A DNA stretch of 64,000 nucleotides from VBAS01 sp964508655 (GTDB lineage Bacteria > Bacteroidota > Bacteroidia > Chitinophagales > Chitinophagaceae). Position 1 is the first letter of the stretch, and each line of letters opens with the position of its first letter. A model generated the notes under the pieces. It did no database searches. It saw nothing but the letters and a program-made list of their open reading frames with translations, and had not been told where the DNA came from. Shown piece by piece: positions 43,634 to 52,847 of the stretch. The stretch is from NCBI GenBank assembly GCA_964508655.1, contig CAZDUO010000005.1, positions 1 to 64,000 on the forward strand, read 5' to 3'. A program made the translations under genes and the position numbers.

Positions 43634-44893
43634 TTATTGCTCAACAAAAGTGGTTATACTGTAAGGGGGCAAGGAATGAACAAAGCTGTTATAGGCAGCC
43701 GTTATTTTTGCACCTTCCAGTACATTGGAACCGGAAGCAGTAGCATAAGGTATAACCTCACTTATCGTTGCATCCTGGAATGAAATTTTCTGCTTTACCT
43801 CTGTGCCGCGAATATTGATGGCTACAACGATTTTCTTATTCCCGTTTTTATAAGCTGAAACATAAACACCCGATAAACTATTTTCTGTAGTTCCAAGGCG
43901 GATTGACCCGGGTTTGATAAACCGGGCAAAATGCGAGATGACGTATCCCCGCTTTGTTACGATTCCATCCTGCCCGATGGGTCCATAAAACCGTTTTCCA
44001 TACCACCAGATATAAGCATTGAAATTTGCTTTAGCCAGGCAATCATGAATTTCAACGGTGGTGTTCAGGCTGGCAGTGTAGGAAGTATCTGTATCCAGGT
44101 GTTCTGTCATCCACACTTCTTTGCCTTTATTCTTTGCCAGTTGGTTTTCCACTATTCCGCTGCCATAGATGTGGCCACCTGCAATATCCAGGTTGGCTGC
44201 CGCAGCATCATCTGCTAAAATGGTATTGACATAATTCTGATTATTATTAAATGATTCCGGGGCCATCACATTTGTATTGGTTATAAGATGCCCGTGATTC
44301 TTCAGAAAAACCCGCATTTCATCGGCTGTCCAACTACAACTTTCATAGGTTACCTGGATGTCCGGTTCATTTTGAACTGATATGGCATATAATGCAGCCC
44401 CGTTAGCCGCCATATAGTTTGCAAAATCATTCAAATACTTTGCATAGGCTGCCCCGCTGTCGGGAATTAATGAGCCGCCGACAAGATTGTTATTGGTTTT
44501 CATGGCAGGTGGCGGGCTCCATGGCGTGGCAATCACTCTTGCTCCCCGCTGTATGGCTGCCTTTGCATAATTCAATTCGACCAATCGCCATGCATCATCG
44601 GTTGCCACTCTTATTCTAAGAATATTCAACCCTACCTGGCCATTGGCAGCGCCAAATAGCCGGTCAAACTCGTCGCTGGTCAAAGGAGTGGTGTTGGGCG
44701 GATTGAAAACCGTAGCACAACCAAAACCCTGGATCGTTTGTTTGATGTCATTTCCTAAAACTGTTATTTCAGCTGTAACAGGCGGAATAGAAACAGGTCC
44801 GCTATTGTTGTTGTCACTTTTATTAGAACATGAAAGCAACAATAAAACCATTGCAAGTAGCTGTCCCATTTTATTCAATGACTGATTCATCAA
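43634..44893 (-). CDS. GH30 glucuronoxylanase-like lipoprotein
   Basis: A 419-residue protein with a lipoprotein signal (LLLLSC, lipobox Cys22) and a Ser/Asn-rich tether. The GH30 barrel follows: IQGFGCATVFNPP, the acid/base Glu in ISVQNEPDIQ and the nucleophile Glu in WMTEHLDTD. The loop YIWWYGKRFYGPIGQDG and then KRGYVISHFARFIKPGSIR match subfamily-8 glucuronoxylanases such as XynC, which cut xylan at a fixed distance from a glucuronate branch. The basic pair in that loop is K-R where XynC has R-R. Surface-anchored chain cleavage fits the neighbouring SusCD and glucuronidases. Confidence 0.88.
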   Translation of the reverse strand: MMNQSLNKMGQLLAMVLLLLSCSNKSDNNNSGPVSIPPVTAEITVLGNDIKQTIQGFGCATVFNPPNTTPLTSDEFDRLFGAANGQVGLNILRIRVATDDAWRLVELNYAKAAIQRGARVIATPWSPPPAMKTNNNLVGGSLIPDSGAAYAKYLNDFANYMAANGAALYAISVQNEPDIQVTYESCSWTADEMRVFLKNHGHLITNTNVMAPESFNNNQNYVNTILADDAAAANLDIAGGHIYGSGIVENQLAKNKGKEVWMTEHLDTDTSYTASLNTTVEIHDCLAKANFNAYIWWYGKRFYGPIGQDGIVTKRGYVISHFARFIKPGSIRLGTTENSLSGVYVSAYKNGNKKIVVAINIRGTEVKQKISFQDATISEVIPYATASGSNVLEGAKITAAYNSFVHSLPPYSITTFVEQ

Positions 44894-45010
44894 TTCATTT
44901 GGTTTTTATTTCCACAACCGCGGGTTTTAAACCATCGGCTGATGTCTATTAATTTAATAAGTTAAAATGCACAATATGGAATGAGTCTTGAAATTTAATT
45001 TTAAAATAAA

Positions 45011-45037
45011 GGAAGGATGAAGAATCACCCCTCCTTA
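45011..45037 (-). terminator. Terminator after the SusCD operon
   Basis: On the minus strand the arms AAGGAGGGGTGA and TCATCCTTCCTT (two G-U pairs) close a TTCT loop and are followed by TATTTTA. It lies about 75 bases past the DUF255 gene stop and is nearly identical to the element at 43461-43487. Confidence 0.6.
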
Positions 45038-45111
45038 CTAATGCTTAGCCCTTCGGCTCTGCTGTATGTAAAATCCTACTTCTAGTCTCATTTTATGTTT
45101 CTCTATGATAC

Positions 45112-47202
45112 TTATAATTTATTTCTGATCTGGGTTAATGCTTCGTCTACTTCTTCGACAGGTTTTTTACAAATTTTATTTTTACATACGTAGATCATTG
45201 TTCTATTTTCAACCAGCTTGTTCTCCAATAAAGGAAGATTTTCCTTATTTGTGCCGCCAATCATAATGCAATCAGGTAAATATTTTCTTTGAATGCTTTT
45301 GTTTTTTGCAACTGCATCTTTACCCATTACTACTACTTCGTAAGTGCCATAAGAAAAAAGCCCGGCAAGGCTGCACCAGGCTGCATGAAAAGCAGGAAAC
45401 ATCTTCCATTTTTCAGATACAACAAGCAACATTGTCCTGGACAAATCAATATAATCGCTTTTATCATAAATGATACCCAATGTATAAAGAACCCAAGCCA
45501 TTATTGTGTTGGAGGACGGTATAACATCATCAGCCGTTTCTATTTTCTTTACTATAAGCTTCGTTTCATTTGCAGGAGTGTAATAAAACAGATCGGTATT
45601 TTTATCATAAAAATTCTTGAAAGCGTATTCAGTAATTTGCTTTGCCAGCCCGAGCCAGTGTTTATCGAAACTCACCTGGTAGAGTTTAATAAATGCATAA
45701 GCGGTCCAGGCATAGTCATCGAGAAAGCCATCGACAGTGATTTTTTTATCTTTAAAAACTCTTTTCAGGCTTCCGTTACTGTTAAGCATATTTTTTTCAA
45801 GATACTCTGCAATAGTAAGTGCTTTTGTTAAGTAATCCTGTTCACCCAAAGCAGAATAGGCATCTGTATAGCCTTTCAGCATTATTGCATTCCATGCGGT
45901 TAAAAGCTTTTTATCAGTTGTTGGTTTAATTCGTCTGTTTCTTTCAGTTAACAGCTTGTCTTTTGCTTTATTTAATATGGAAATAAATTCATCGGCTAAC
46001 CGACTCTTTGAAATTGCAAACTCTTCTGGTGTACAAGTCGCTGTTAAAATATTATTTCCCTTCTTCCAATTTCCTGCAGACGTTACATTGAAATACTCTG
46101 CCAGTAAAATATCATCGCCGGCTATTCTTTTAAAATCATTTTCTGTCCAAGTATAAAATTCCCCTTCTGCATTTTCTGTGTCAGCATTCACAGAGCTGTA
46201 ATAACTACCATAAGGCGAAGCCAATTCTTTTTCAATAAAAGAAATTGTTTCTGTGATGACCTTTTTATAAAGACCATTTTGCGTGACCTGAAAAGCATGG
46301 GCATATAAACTTATGAGTTGGGCATTATCATAAAGCATTTTTTCAAAATGAGGAATGTGCCATTCACCGTCAGTTGAATACCGGGCAAATCCGCCTCCAA
46401 GCTGATCATATATCCCACCCAAAGCCATTTTTGTAAGTGTGGTTGAAGCTGCATCGATTGCCTGGGTATTTCCTGTGTGATAATGATACTGTAACAAAAA
46501 CTCAGTAACAACTGGCATTGGAAATTTTGGAGCTCCTTTTAATCCGCCATTAACTGTATCCAATTTCAAATAAATACTGTCAAACATTTTTTGATAATCC
46601 TGATTACTCACCGATAGAGGCATGCCATCAGTTTTGTTAAATGAAAGTGTTTCATCAGCAATTCCCCGGGTAAGTGCATCAGCCTGTTTTATTACGAGAT
46701 CATGTTTCTCTTTGTAGGCCTTTGAAATATCAATAAGTAAATTCTTCCAGCTATTCTTACTATAGTAAGTGCCTGCAAAAAATGGTTTTCCATCAGGTAA
46801 AGCAAATGCATTTAATGGCCAGCCACCGCTGCCGGAGATCAACCGGCATGCAGACATATATATATTATCAATGTCAGGTCTTTCTTCCCTGTCCACTTTT
46901 ATACAAATAAAATTTTCATTCATTAATCTTGCCACTGCCGTATCCATGAATGATTCCTTTTCCATTTCATGACACCAATGACAGGAAGCATATCCAATAC
47001 TAATAAGGAGCGGCTTGTTTACTTTAATTGCGTTGGCAATTGCTTCATCACCCCATTCGTACCAATCTACAGGATTATCGGCATGTTGCTGCAAGTATGG
47101 ACTGGATGCTGACGCAAGCCTGTTTTTCTTAACATCATCATTATTGCATGCAGCTAAAAGACCAATGAGTAATATGGAAATAAAATATTTTATTGTTTTA
47201 AT
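45112..47202 (-). CDS. DUF255 thioredoxin-domain lipoprotein (YyaL/SPATA20-like), unusual start
   Basis: A 696-residue protein if translated from ATT at 47202. Residues about 25-150 are the thioredoxin-like DUF255 domain (KKNRLASASSPYLQQHADNP, YASCHWCHEMEKESFMD with C-H-W-C-H, then DREERPDIDNIYM). The rest is a six-hairpin region (GGLKGAPKFPMPV, FARYSTDGEWHIPHFEKMLY, DDYAWTAYAFIKLY). The only conventional start is TTG at 47094, which would cut the conserved SPYLQQHA segment and the signal peptide. Upstream codons read K-T-I-K-Y-F-I-S-I-L-L-I-G-L-L-A-A-C, a textbook lipobox, without ATG, GTG or TTG. CTG at 47217 is another option. Confidence 0.82.
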   Translation of the reverse strand: MKTIKYFISILLIGLLAACNNDDVKKNRLASASSPYLQQHADNPVDWYEWGDEAIANAIKVNKPLLISIGYASCHWCHEMEKESFMDTAVARLMNENFICIKVDREERPDIDNIYMSACRLISGSGGWPLNAFALPDGKPFFAGTYYSKNSWKNLLIDISKAYKEKHDLVIKQADALTRGIADETLSFNKTDGMPLSVSNQDYQKMFDSIYLKLDTVNGGLKGAPKFPMPVVTEFLLQYHYHTGNTQAIDAASTTLTKMALGGIYDQLGGGFARYSTDGEWHIPHFEKMLYDNAQLISLYAHAFQVTQNGLYKKVITETISFIEKELASPYGSYYSSVNADTENAEGEFYTWTENDFKRIAGDDILLAEYFNVTSAGNWKKGNNILTATCTPEEFAISKSRLADEFISILNKAKDKLLTERNRRIKPTTDKKLLTAWNAIMLKGYTDAYSALGEQDYLTKALTIAEYLEKNMLNSNGSLKRVFKDKKITVDGFLDDYAWTAYAFIKLYQVSFDKHWLGLAKQITEYAFKNFYDKNTDLFYYTPANETKLIVKKIETADDVIPSSNTIMAWVLYTLGIIYDKSDYIDLSRTMLLVVSEKWKMFPAFHAAWCSLAGLFSYGTYEVVVMGKDAVAKNKSIQRKYLPDCIMIGGTNKENLPLLENKLVENRTMIYVCKNKICKKPVEEVDEALTQIRNKL

Positions 47203-50200
47203 TTTTAAGATTGGCAGCTATCGGGTTATTCCTTTTAATTTCAAAAGCTCTGAGCAGATCATTATTGGAACTAACAAGTACAATCATACCGGCTTTTGTT
47301 TTTATCGTCTTAATATCTTTTACATTATAAGGAACATAAAATCCACTCTCCGGTGGTTTTGTGGAAATAAAGTTTCCTTGACCATCTCCTTTCATAAATA
47401 AACCAACCGAAGCGTCTGCCGGGGTTGTTTCCACTTCTACATCGAATTTATTTCCGGCAATCAGCATATCTTTTTTGCCATCATTATCATAGTCATTAAC
47501 TAAAATTCCATTGACTGATGACAGTTGCGCCTCAACAGGTAATTTTTTGATTGTAAACTTTCCTTTATCATTTATAAAGATTACAGAAGAAAAAAGATAT
47601 GCCTGCCGGTGATAGGCACTTTCAATATCCTCTCCTAAAATTCCTTTCAGATCACTTTCTGCAAAGGATAAGAATGTAGAAAACTTCTTTGCGATCATCG
47701 GGCATTGTTGAGAGGTACATTCGCGGCCACGAATAGGAACCAGGATATCATTAAGATGCTTTGCAAGAAAAATATCATTGGTGCCATTATTGTCAAAATC
47801 TTTTGCAAAAACCTCGAATGGCTTTTCTTTACTTGCCGAAAATTTATAGTTTTCTCCAAGATTACCGCAGATCAAATCCATGTCACCATCGCCATCTATA
47901 TCATCTGCTATTATTTTATTCCACCATCCTTCTGTATTTTCCAAACCATATTTTGCTGTAACATCTTTCATCTTCCCGCCGCTATATTCAAACACTTTTA
48001 TAGCCATCCATTCGCCTGCAATAATGAGTTCAGGTTTTTTATCTCCATTCAGATCAGATGCCACTGCAGTTTTTACCATACCGGTAAATTTTAATTCAGA
48101 GGCCAGTTCATTAGTTTTATCGGTAAAAACTCCTTTATCATTTATCAACAAATAACTTTCCGCCGGTTTTGGATATTGATGCGGCATTACCTCTGCACCC
48201 CGGAAAATATCAAGGTCGCCATCGTTATCAAGATCAAAAGCAAGCACACATGAGCCACTACTCATGGTATTTGGAATGGTTTTTTTTGAAAAATTTCCTT
48301 TCCCATCATTTATATAAAGCCTGTCCTGGTAAAGTGGTGAGCCGTTTTCAAATTCACTTCCTCCACTTACAACATACAAATCAGCATCACCATCATTATC
48401 TGAATCGAAAAAAGCACACCCCATATCTTCATATTGTTTATCTGCATCAAATGCTGCGATATTTTCTTTGGTAAATTTTTCATTTTTCTGAACATATAAA
48501 ACACCGGCCTGGTCTTTTGCACCGCCAACATAAAAATCTTCTTCACCATCGCCATTTACATCGCCAGTGGCTATAAATGGGCCGCTGCGTGAAAATTCAT
48601 GTGGCAATAAAACCTGGTCGGTATATTCATCGTACACATTTTCTTTATGCAAGAATGGTTGTGACAAGAGTTGATTTGTCGCATCGGCAAATGAAGAATT
48701 ATAAACTATGCGACTAATGTTATTTACAACAGCATCCTTATAATTTGCTTTTACTACTTGATTCGCTGTAATACCAGTCAACTTATTTTCTTTTCCATCC
48801 GGCCAAATAATAATTATACTATCAACATCGGCGACCTTTCCCAACCCAAAATGTACTACTGCTTCATTTGAAGAAAGATAACCCCGGACAGTTTTTTGCT
48901 GAAAGCTTTGTTGCATTTTTCCATCATAGTACAGAGATATCTTTGCACCGATACCGTCAGGATTTTTTTCAGGACCTGCTAATTTTATTTTGAGATAATT
49001 ATTCTTTTTGTTTGTATTATTTTCATAAAGCGATGCTTCTTCATCAAGATTGTTAACAACAAGATCAAGATCACCGTCATTATCAAAGTCAGCAACAGCT
49101 GCACCGTTTGAAAATGTGCTGTCCTCAAATCCCCATGGCCGGGAAACATTTTCAAATTTTAACTGCCCGTTATTCTTAAATAAATAATTTCTTACTTTAA
49201 TCGGCTTATACAATTCAATAAACTCTTTGAATCCTTTTGAAAAATATTCCTCAGTATTCGCATAACCGCTTACCTCCATATGTTGTCTCAGTTTCTGATC
49301 AATATCGCCATCAAACACATCGCGGCGGTAGCCATTGGCAACAAAAATGTCCCGGTTTCCATCATTATTAAAATCACAGACAAGAGTGCTCCAGCTCCAT
49401 TCAGTTTTTGAGACCTCTGCTAAATGAGATATATCGCTAAAAAAACCATTGCCCTGATTTAAATGCAGCGCATTGTGCATGTATTGTTTTTGAAAACCGC
49501 TGTCAACGATTGCCCAAAATCCCTGCACATCCATTCGTGGCATTGACACTTTGGAACGCTTATAATTCTCAGGCAACATTTCAGTTACCATTATATCTTC
49601 AAAGCCATCATTATTTATATCCGCAATATCTGCCCCCATTGAAAAAAGTGATATATGATTGGTTGCTTTTTTTATTTCATCACGAAAGGTTCCGTCTTTC
49701 TGATTAATGTACATATAATCGTTGTCTGCATAATCATTCGATACATAAATATCATTATACCCATCATTATTCAGATCAGCAGTTACAACTGCCAGGGCAT
49801 ATCCATAGTTGTTGGTGATGCCTGCCTGCTTACCAATTTCTTTAAACTTGTTATCATCATTCCGGTATAATTTATCTCTGGCAAAATCGGGTGGATTTCT
49901 TTTACCTGCTACCATCTTTGACAAACCAAGAAAAAATGAATCAGGGCGATTGGTGATATAAACATCGAGATCGTTGTCATTATCCATATCAAAGAAAGCA
50001 GCATGAAGTGAAAACCCTTTTTCATCAAGTCCATATTCTTTTGCCTGCTCTTTAAAGGTGAGATCATGTTGATTAATGTAAAGAAGATTTATTCTTTCTG
50101 CTTCTGTTTCACCAAATCCCCCTTTACAAACATAAATGTCCTGCCATCCGTCATTATTAATATCAACAATAGTGACTCCGTTATCCCAACCTTTGCCGCC

Positions 50201-50560
50201 ATCAACAGCAGCAGTAGCAGTCACATCTTTAAATTTAAATCCACCCTGGTTGATATATAATTTATTAGGTACATCATTCCCGGTAAAATAGACATCCTGC
50301 AGGCCATCATTATTAAAATCACCGATTCCTACACCGCCGCCATTGTACACATAAGCGAATTTGTCGAAGAAATTTTTTTCAAAATTCTCATCAACAAGAT
50401 TGTTAAATGTAATTCCACTTTGTGCTGAAGTTATTTTTTTAAATACAGGATCAATTACAAATATTGAATTTGAATTTTTATCATTACAAGCAATTAATAC
50501 AAAAATAAACGGTGCGATCAGCCATAAGAAATAAGAATATGCTTTTGTTTTTTGAAACAT
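47198..50560 (-). CDS. FG-GAP/VCBS repeat lipoprotein with ASPIC/UnbV domain
   Basis: An 1120-residue protein from ATG 50560, which starts the lipoprotein signal (MFQKTKAYSYFLWLIAPFIF, lipobox Cys24). At least ten D-x-(N/D)-x-D-G calcium-type blade motifs occur (for example DFNNDGLQDVYFTGN, DLNNDGYNDIYVSND, DFDNDGDLDLVVNN, DFDNNGTNDIFLAK), giving tandem beta-propellers. The ASPIC/UnbV segment is near residues 520-590 (KISLYYDGKMQQSFQQKTVR, WPDGKENK). Such proteins often accompany SusCD and vanadium-haloperoxidase genes. Their exact role is unknown; surface carbohydrate or partner binding is likely. The C-terminus overlaps the next gene's probable start. Confidence 0.85.
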   Translation of the reverse strand: MFQKTKAYSYFLWLIAPFIFVLIACNDKNSNSIFVIDPVFKKITSAQSGITFNNLVDENFEKNFFDKFAYVYNGGGVGIGDFNNDGLQDVYFTGNDVPNKLYINQGGFKFKDVTATAAVDGGKGWDNGVTIVDINNDGWQDIYVCKGGFGETEAERINLLYINQHDLTFKEQAKEYGLDEKGFSLHAAFFDMDNDNDLDVYITNRPDSFFLGLSKMVAGKRNPPDFARDKLYRNDDNKFKEIGKQAGITNNYGYALAVVTADLNNDGYNDIYVSNDYADNDYMYINQKDGTFRDEIKKATNHISLFSMGADIADINNDGFEDIMVTEMLPENYKRSKVSMPRMDVQGFWAIVDSGFQKQYMHNALHLNQGNGFFSDISHLAEVSKTEWSWSTLVCDFNNDGNRDIFVANGYRRDVFDGDIDQKLRQHMEVSGYANTEEYFSKGFKEFIELYKPIKVRNYLFKNNGQLKFENVSRPWGFEDSTFSNGAAVADFDNDGDLDLVVNNLDEEASLYENNTNKKNNYLKIKLAGPEKNPDGIGAKISLYYDGKMQQSFQQKTVRGYLSSNEAVVHFGLGKVADVDSIIIIWPDGKENKLTGITANQVVKANYKDAVVNNISRIVYNSSFADATNQLLSQPFLHKENVYDEYTDQVLLPHEFSRSGPFIATGDVNGDGEEDFYVGGAKDQAGVLYVQKNEKFTKENIAAFDADKQYEDMGCAFFDSDNDGDADLYVVSGGSEFENGSPLYQDRLYINDGKGNFSKKTIPNTMSSGSCVLAFDLDNDGDLDIFRGAEVMPHQYPKPAESYLLINDKGVFTDKTNELASELKFTGMVKTAVASDLNGDKKPELIIAGEWMAIKVFEYSGGKMKDVTAKYGLENTEGWWNKIIADDIDGDGDMDLICGNLGENYKFSASKEKPFEVFAKDFDNNGTNDIFLAKHLNDILVPIRGRECTSQQCPMIAKKFSTFLSFAESDLKGILGEDIESAYHRQAYLFSSVIFINDKGKFTIKKLPVEAQLSSVNGILVNDYDNDGKKDMLIAGNKFDVEVETTPADASVGLFMKGDGQGNFISTKPPESGFYVPYNVKDIKTIKTKAGMIVLVSSNNDLLRAFEIKRNNPIAANLKN

Positions 50561-50635
50561 GAATTCGCTTTTAAAATTTAGCAAGGCTGTTGTCGCCTTG
50601 AAAATAGCCAAGATATTTTTTCCAAACCACAGCCG

Positions 50636-50929
50636 CTATGTTCTTTTCTCATTTGGAACTCTTTCTACATTTTGTAAATAAACTGATGATGCAGTTGAAT
50701 CAAATCTCGACCATGCATCATATACCGATGTCCATACCAATGCTAACATTCTTGATGTAACTGTTGGCCTGGGTCTGTACAGATCGGTATTATTAGCAGT
50801 CGCTTCTAATGATATCTTCCCCCACTCATAAACAATATTCTTATCTCCCATTGGTTGTATTGATTCGTTTTCAGCAATACAACTAGAAATGAGTATAGTG
50901 ATGAATGTGTGTTGGACAAATAATTTCAT
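50636..50929 (-). pseudogene. Truncated vanadium-dependent haloperoxidase / PAP2-like lipoprotein, N-terminus only
   Basis: A 97-residue open frame starting with a signal peptide (lipobox-like SSC) and continuing NIVYEWGKISLEATANNTDL, YRPRPTVTSRMLALVWTSVY, DAWSRFD and VYLQNVERVPNEKRT before a TAG. This is the conserved start of vanadium haloperoxidase-like proteins of about 450 residues or more. All catalytic parts (the Lys/Arg/His vanadate site) are missing and do not reappear before the next gene 75 bases away. The gene lies between SusD and the FG-GAP gene, a place where the intact gene is usual. A functional short peptide is unlikely. Confidence 0.75.
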
Positions 50930-51009
50930 AGACAGAAAAACTAAAAATTTAAAAACCGGGAAAAAGTGAACTTATCCCCGGTGTAATGAAAAGAAAACTG
51001 CGACAAATT

Positions 51010-52827
51010 TTAATAGCCGGGATTCTGTGGATATTTAGGCCCGGTTGTTACAAGATTGATCTGGCTTTGTGGAATCGGCCTCAGGTAGTCTCTTGCTGGA
51101 TTAAAATTTGTAATCGGATTATATGTTGCCAATCTTGATTGTAATGTTTTTGTACGAACAAGATCATACCATCTCATCCACTCGCCAAACAATTCTCTTG
51201 TACGTTCATCAAGAATGAAATCAATTGTTATTTGTCCAGGAGTTACCTGGTTTGCCAATGCTGCTGCGGCGTTTTGTGCTGGTGTATTTGTTGCTCTGTA
51301 AGCTGCACGGGTACGTAGCACATTGATCATGTTCGCAGCATTTGTTGTATTACCTGCTTTGAAGGCAGCTTCAGCTGCGATGAGATATGTTTCTGCAAAA
51401 CGCATCAAAATAAATGGCCTGTCAGATGCATCATTTGTATGCAGTCTTGTTACATCATCATGCTTTTTCATCGGTGGGAAAAAATTCACATCATACTGGC
51501 TGGGCAATACCTGAACTGCCCTGGAAGCTCTTCTGATATCTTCAGTTATTGCATTTGTGCCAAAAAGCTTAATAGCAGTATCAACATTTTTCACCCAGGT
51601 GTATGTAGTTAAAGGGCTATTCATCGGATCAGCAGGATTAGAAGCTCTTGTTACGGTAATAGTAACAGGTGCGCCACTTGTAAGTGGCCCGGGACGGTTA
51701 AAAATCCAGAAAGTTTGAAAAGTTTTTTCATAACGTGAGTCATTTACCCTTTCCGCAAATGCAGTACTTAATGTATAAGTTGAAGGACGAACTCGTCCAA
51801 AGGGACGGCCATTCTGAATGTCTCTGTCAACTGGATTAGCATTTACCGTAGGTGCGCCGGTGATGCCCGCGTTAATATTGGTATTGAATATTGGATAATT
51901 CGGTCTTTGATAAAAGGCTGAGCCATTAAATTTCCCACCGGGATTTCCAGTACCAAATCCGGAAGTCTCTGCGCCTTTAGGATCCATATTTCTATCCACA
52001 ACCCATAAAATCTCTCTTCCATATTCATTTCCTTCTTTGAACACATCAGCAAAATCTGCCCAAAGATCTAATGTACCGCTGCCATTTCCATAAAGTGCTT
52101 TGTTAGTGATCAGGTCAAGCGCCTGGTTGTAGGCATCGGTAAAATCTGTTGCCTTAGCTGCAGCAGACCATCCTCTTGTGAGGTAAACTTTTGCAAGCAA
52201 ATGTTTGGCTACACCTTTCGCTGCACGACCAGGAGTTGGATTTGCTTTAAATGGCAAATCGGTAATAGCTTCTGTAAGATCTTTAACTATCTGATCATAC
52301 ACAGTGGCGATGGGGTCTCGTTTTGCTTCTGTGGTCGGGCTACTCGCAAAAGTCGTACTGAGTGTAACGTCGCCAAAAGTTTGCACAAGCATAAAATAAA
52401 AATATGCTCGAAGAAATTTTGCCTCACCAGTTATTCTTGTTTGTTCTGCTGCTGGTAAACCAACAGTTGCCACATTTTCCAATACTCCGTTGCAGCTGTT
52501 AATCGAACGATATGACCAATCCCAAATAGATTGAATTGCGCCATCATTAGTCTGCAATGTATAAGTGTGGAAGTTTCCGCTTGTTCCAAATCCCGAAAGA
52601 TGTTCATCAGTACCAATCATGGTATTGTAACACATCCCTTCCTGGCAATACCAGTTACGGATATTGGAATAAGCTCCTATGATTGCAGCATCGATACCGC
52701 CGGGAGTTTTAAAATAATCCGGAAGTATGTTTGATCTGTTTTGCTCATCAAGGACTTTACTACAGCCTGATGAAAACAGCAATGAACAGATCATTAAGAA
52801 TCCTGCTATTTTATTTAAAATTTTCAT
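51010..52827 (-). CDS. SusD/RagB-family glycan-binding lipoprotein
   Basis: A 605-residue outer-membrane lipoprotein (signal MKILNKIAGFLMICSLLFSSGC, lipobox Cys22). It has the SusD layout: an N-terminal TPR-like helical part (IIGAYSNIRNW, ITGEAKFLRAYFYFMLVQTF, AKHLLAKVYLTRGWS) and the C-terminal RFAETYLIAAEAAFKAGNTT, FILDERTRELFGEWMRWYDLVRT and YLRPIPQSQINL signatures. It forms the lid of the SusC barrel and selects the imported glycan. It is 20 bases downstream of the SusC gene. With GH30, GH67 and GH115 around, (glucurono)xylan oligosaccharides are the likely cargo. Confidence 0.93.
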   Translation of the reverse strand: MKILNKIAGFLMICSLLFSSGCSKVLDEQNRSNILPDYFKTPGGIDAAIIGAYSNIRNWYCQEGMCYNTMIGTDEHLSGFGTSGNFHTYTLQTNDGAIQSIWDWSYRSINSCNGVLENVATVGLPAAEQTRITGEAKFLRAYFYFMLVQTFGDVTLSTTFASSPTTEAKRDPIATVYDQIVKDLTEAITDLPFKANPTPGRAAKGVAKHLLAKVYLTRGWSAAAKATDFTDAYNQALDLITNKALYGNGSGTLDLWADFADVFKEGNEYGREILWVVDRNMDPKGAETSGFGTGNPGGKFNGSAFYQRPNYPIFNTNINAGITGAPTVNANPVDRDIQNGRPFGRVRPSTYTLSTAFAERVNDSRYEKTFQTFWIFNRPGPLTSGAPVTITVTRASNPADPMNSPLTTYTWVKNVDTAIKLFGTNAITEDIRRASRAVQVLPSQYDVNFFPPMKKHDDVTRLHTNDASDRPFILMRFAETYLIAAEAAFKAGNTTNAANMINVLRTRAAYRATNTPAQNAAAALANQVTPGQITIDFILDERTRELFGEWMRWYDLVRTKTLQSRLATYNPITNFNPARDYLRPIPQSQINLVTTGPKYPQNPGY

Positions 52828-52847
52828 ATTACTATTTTTTACAAGTA

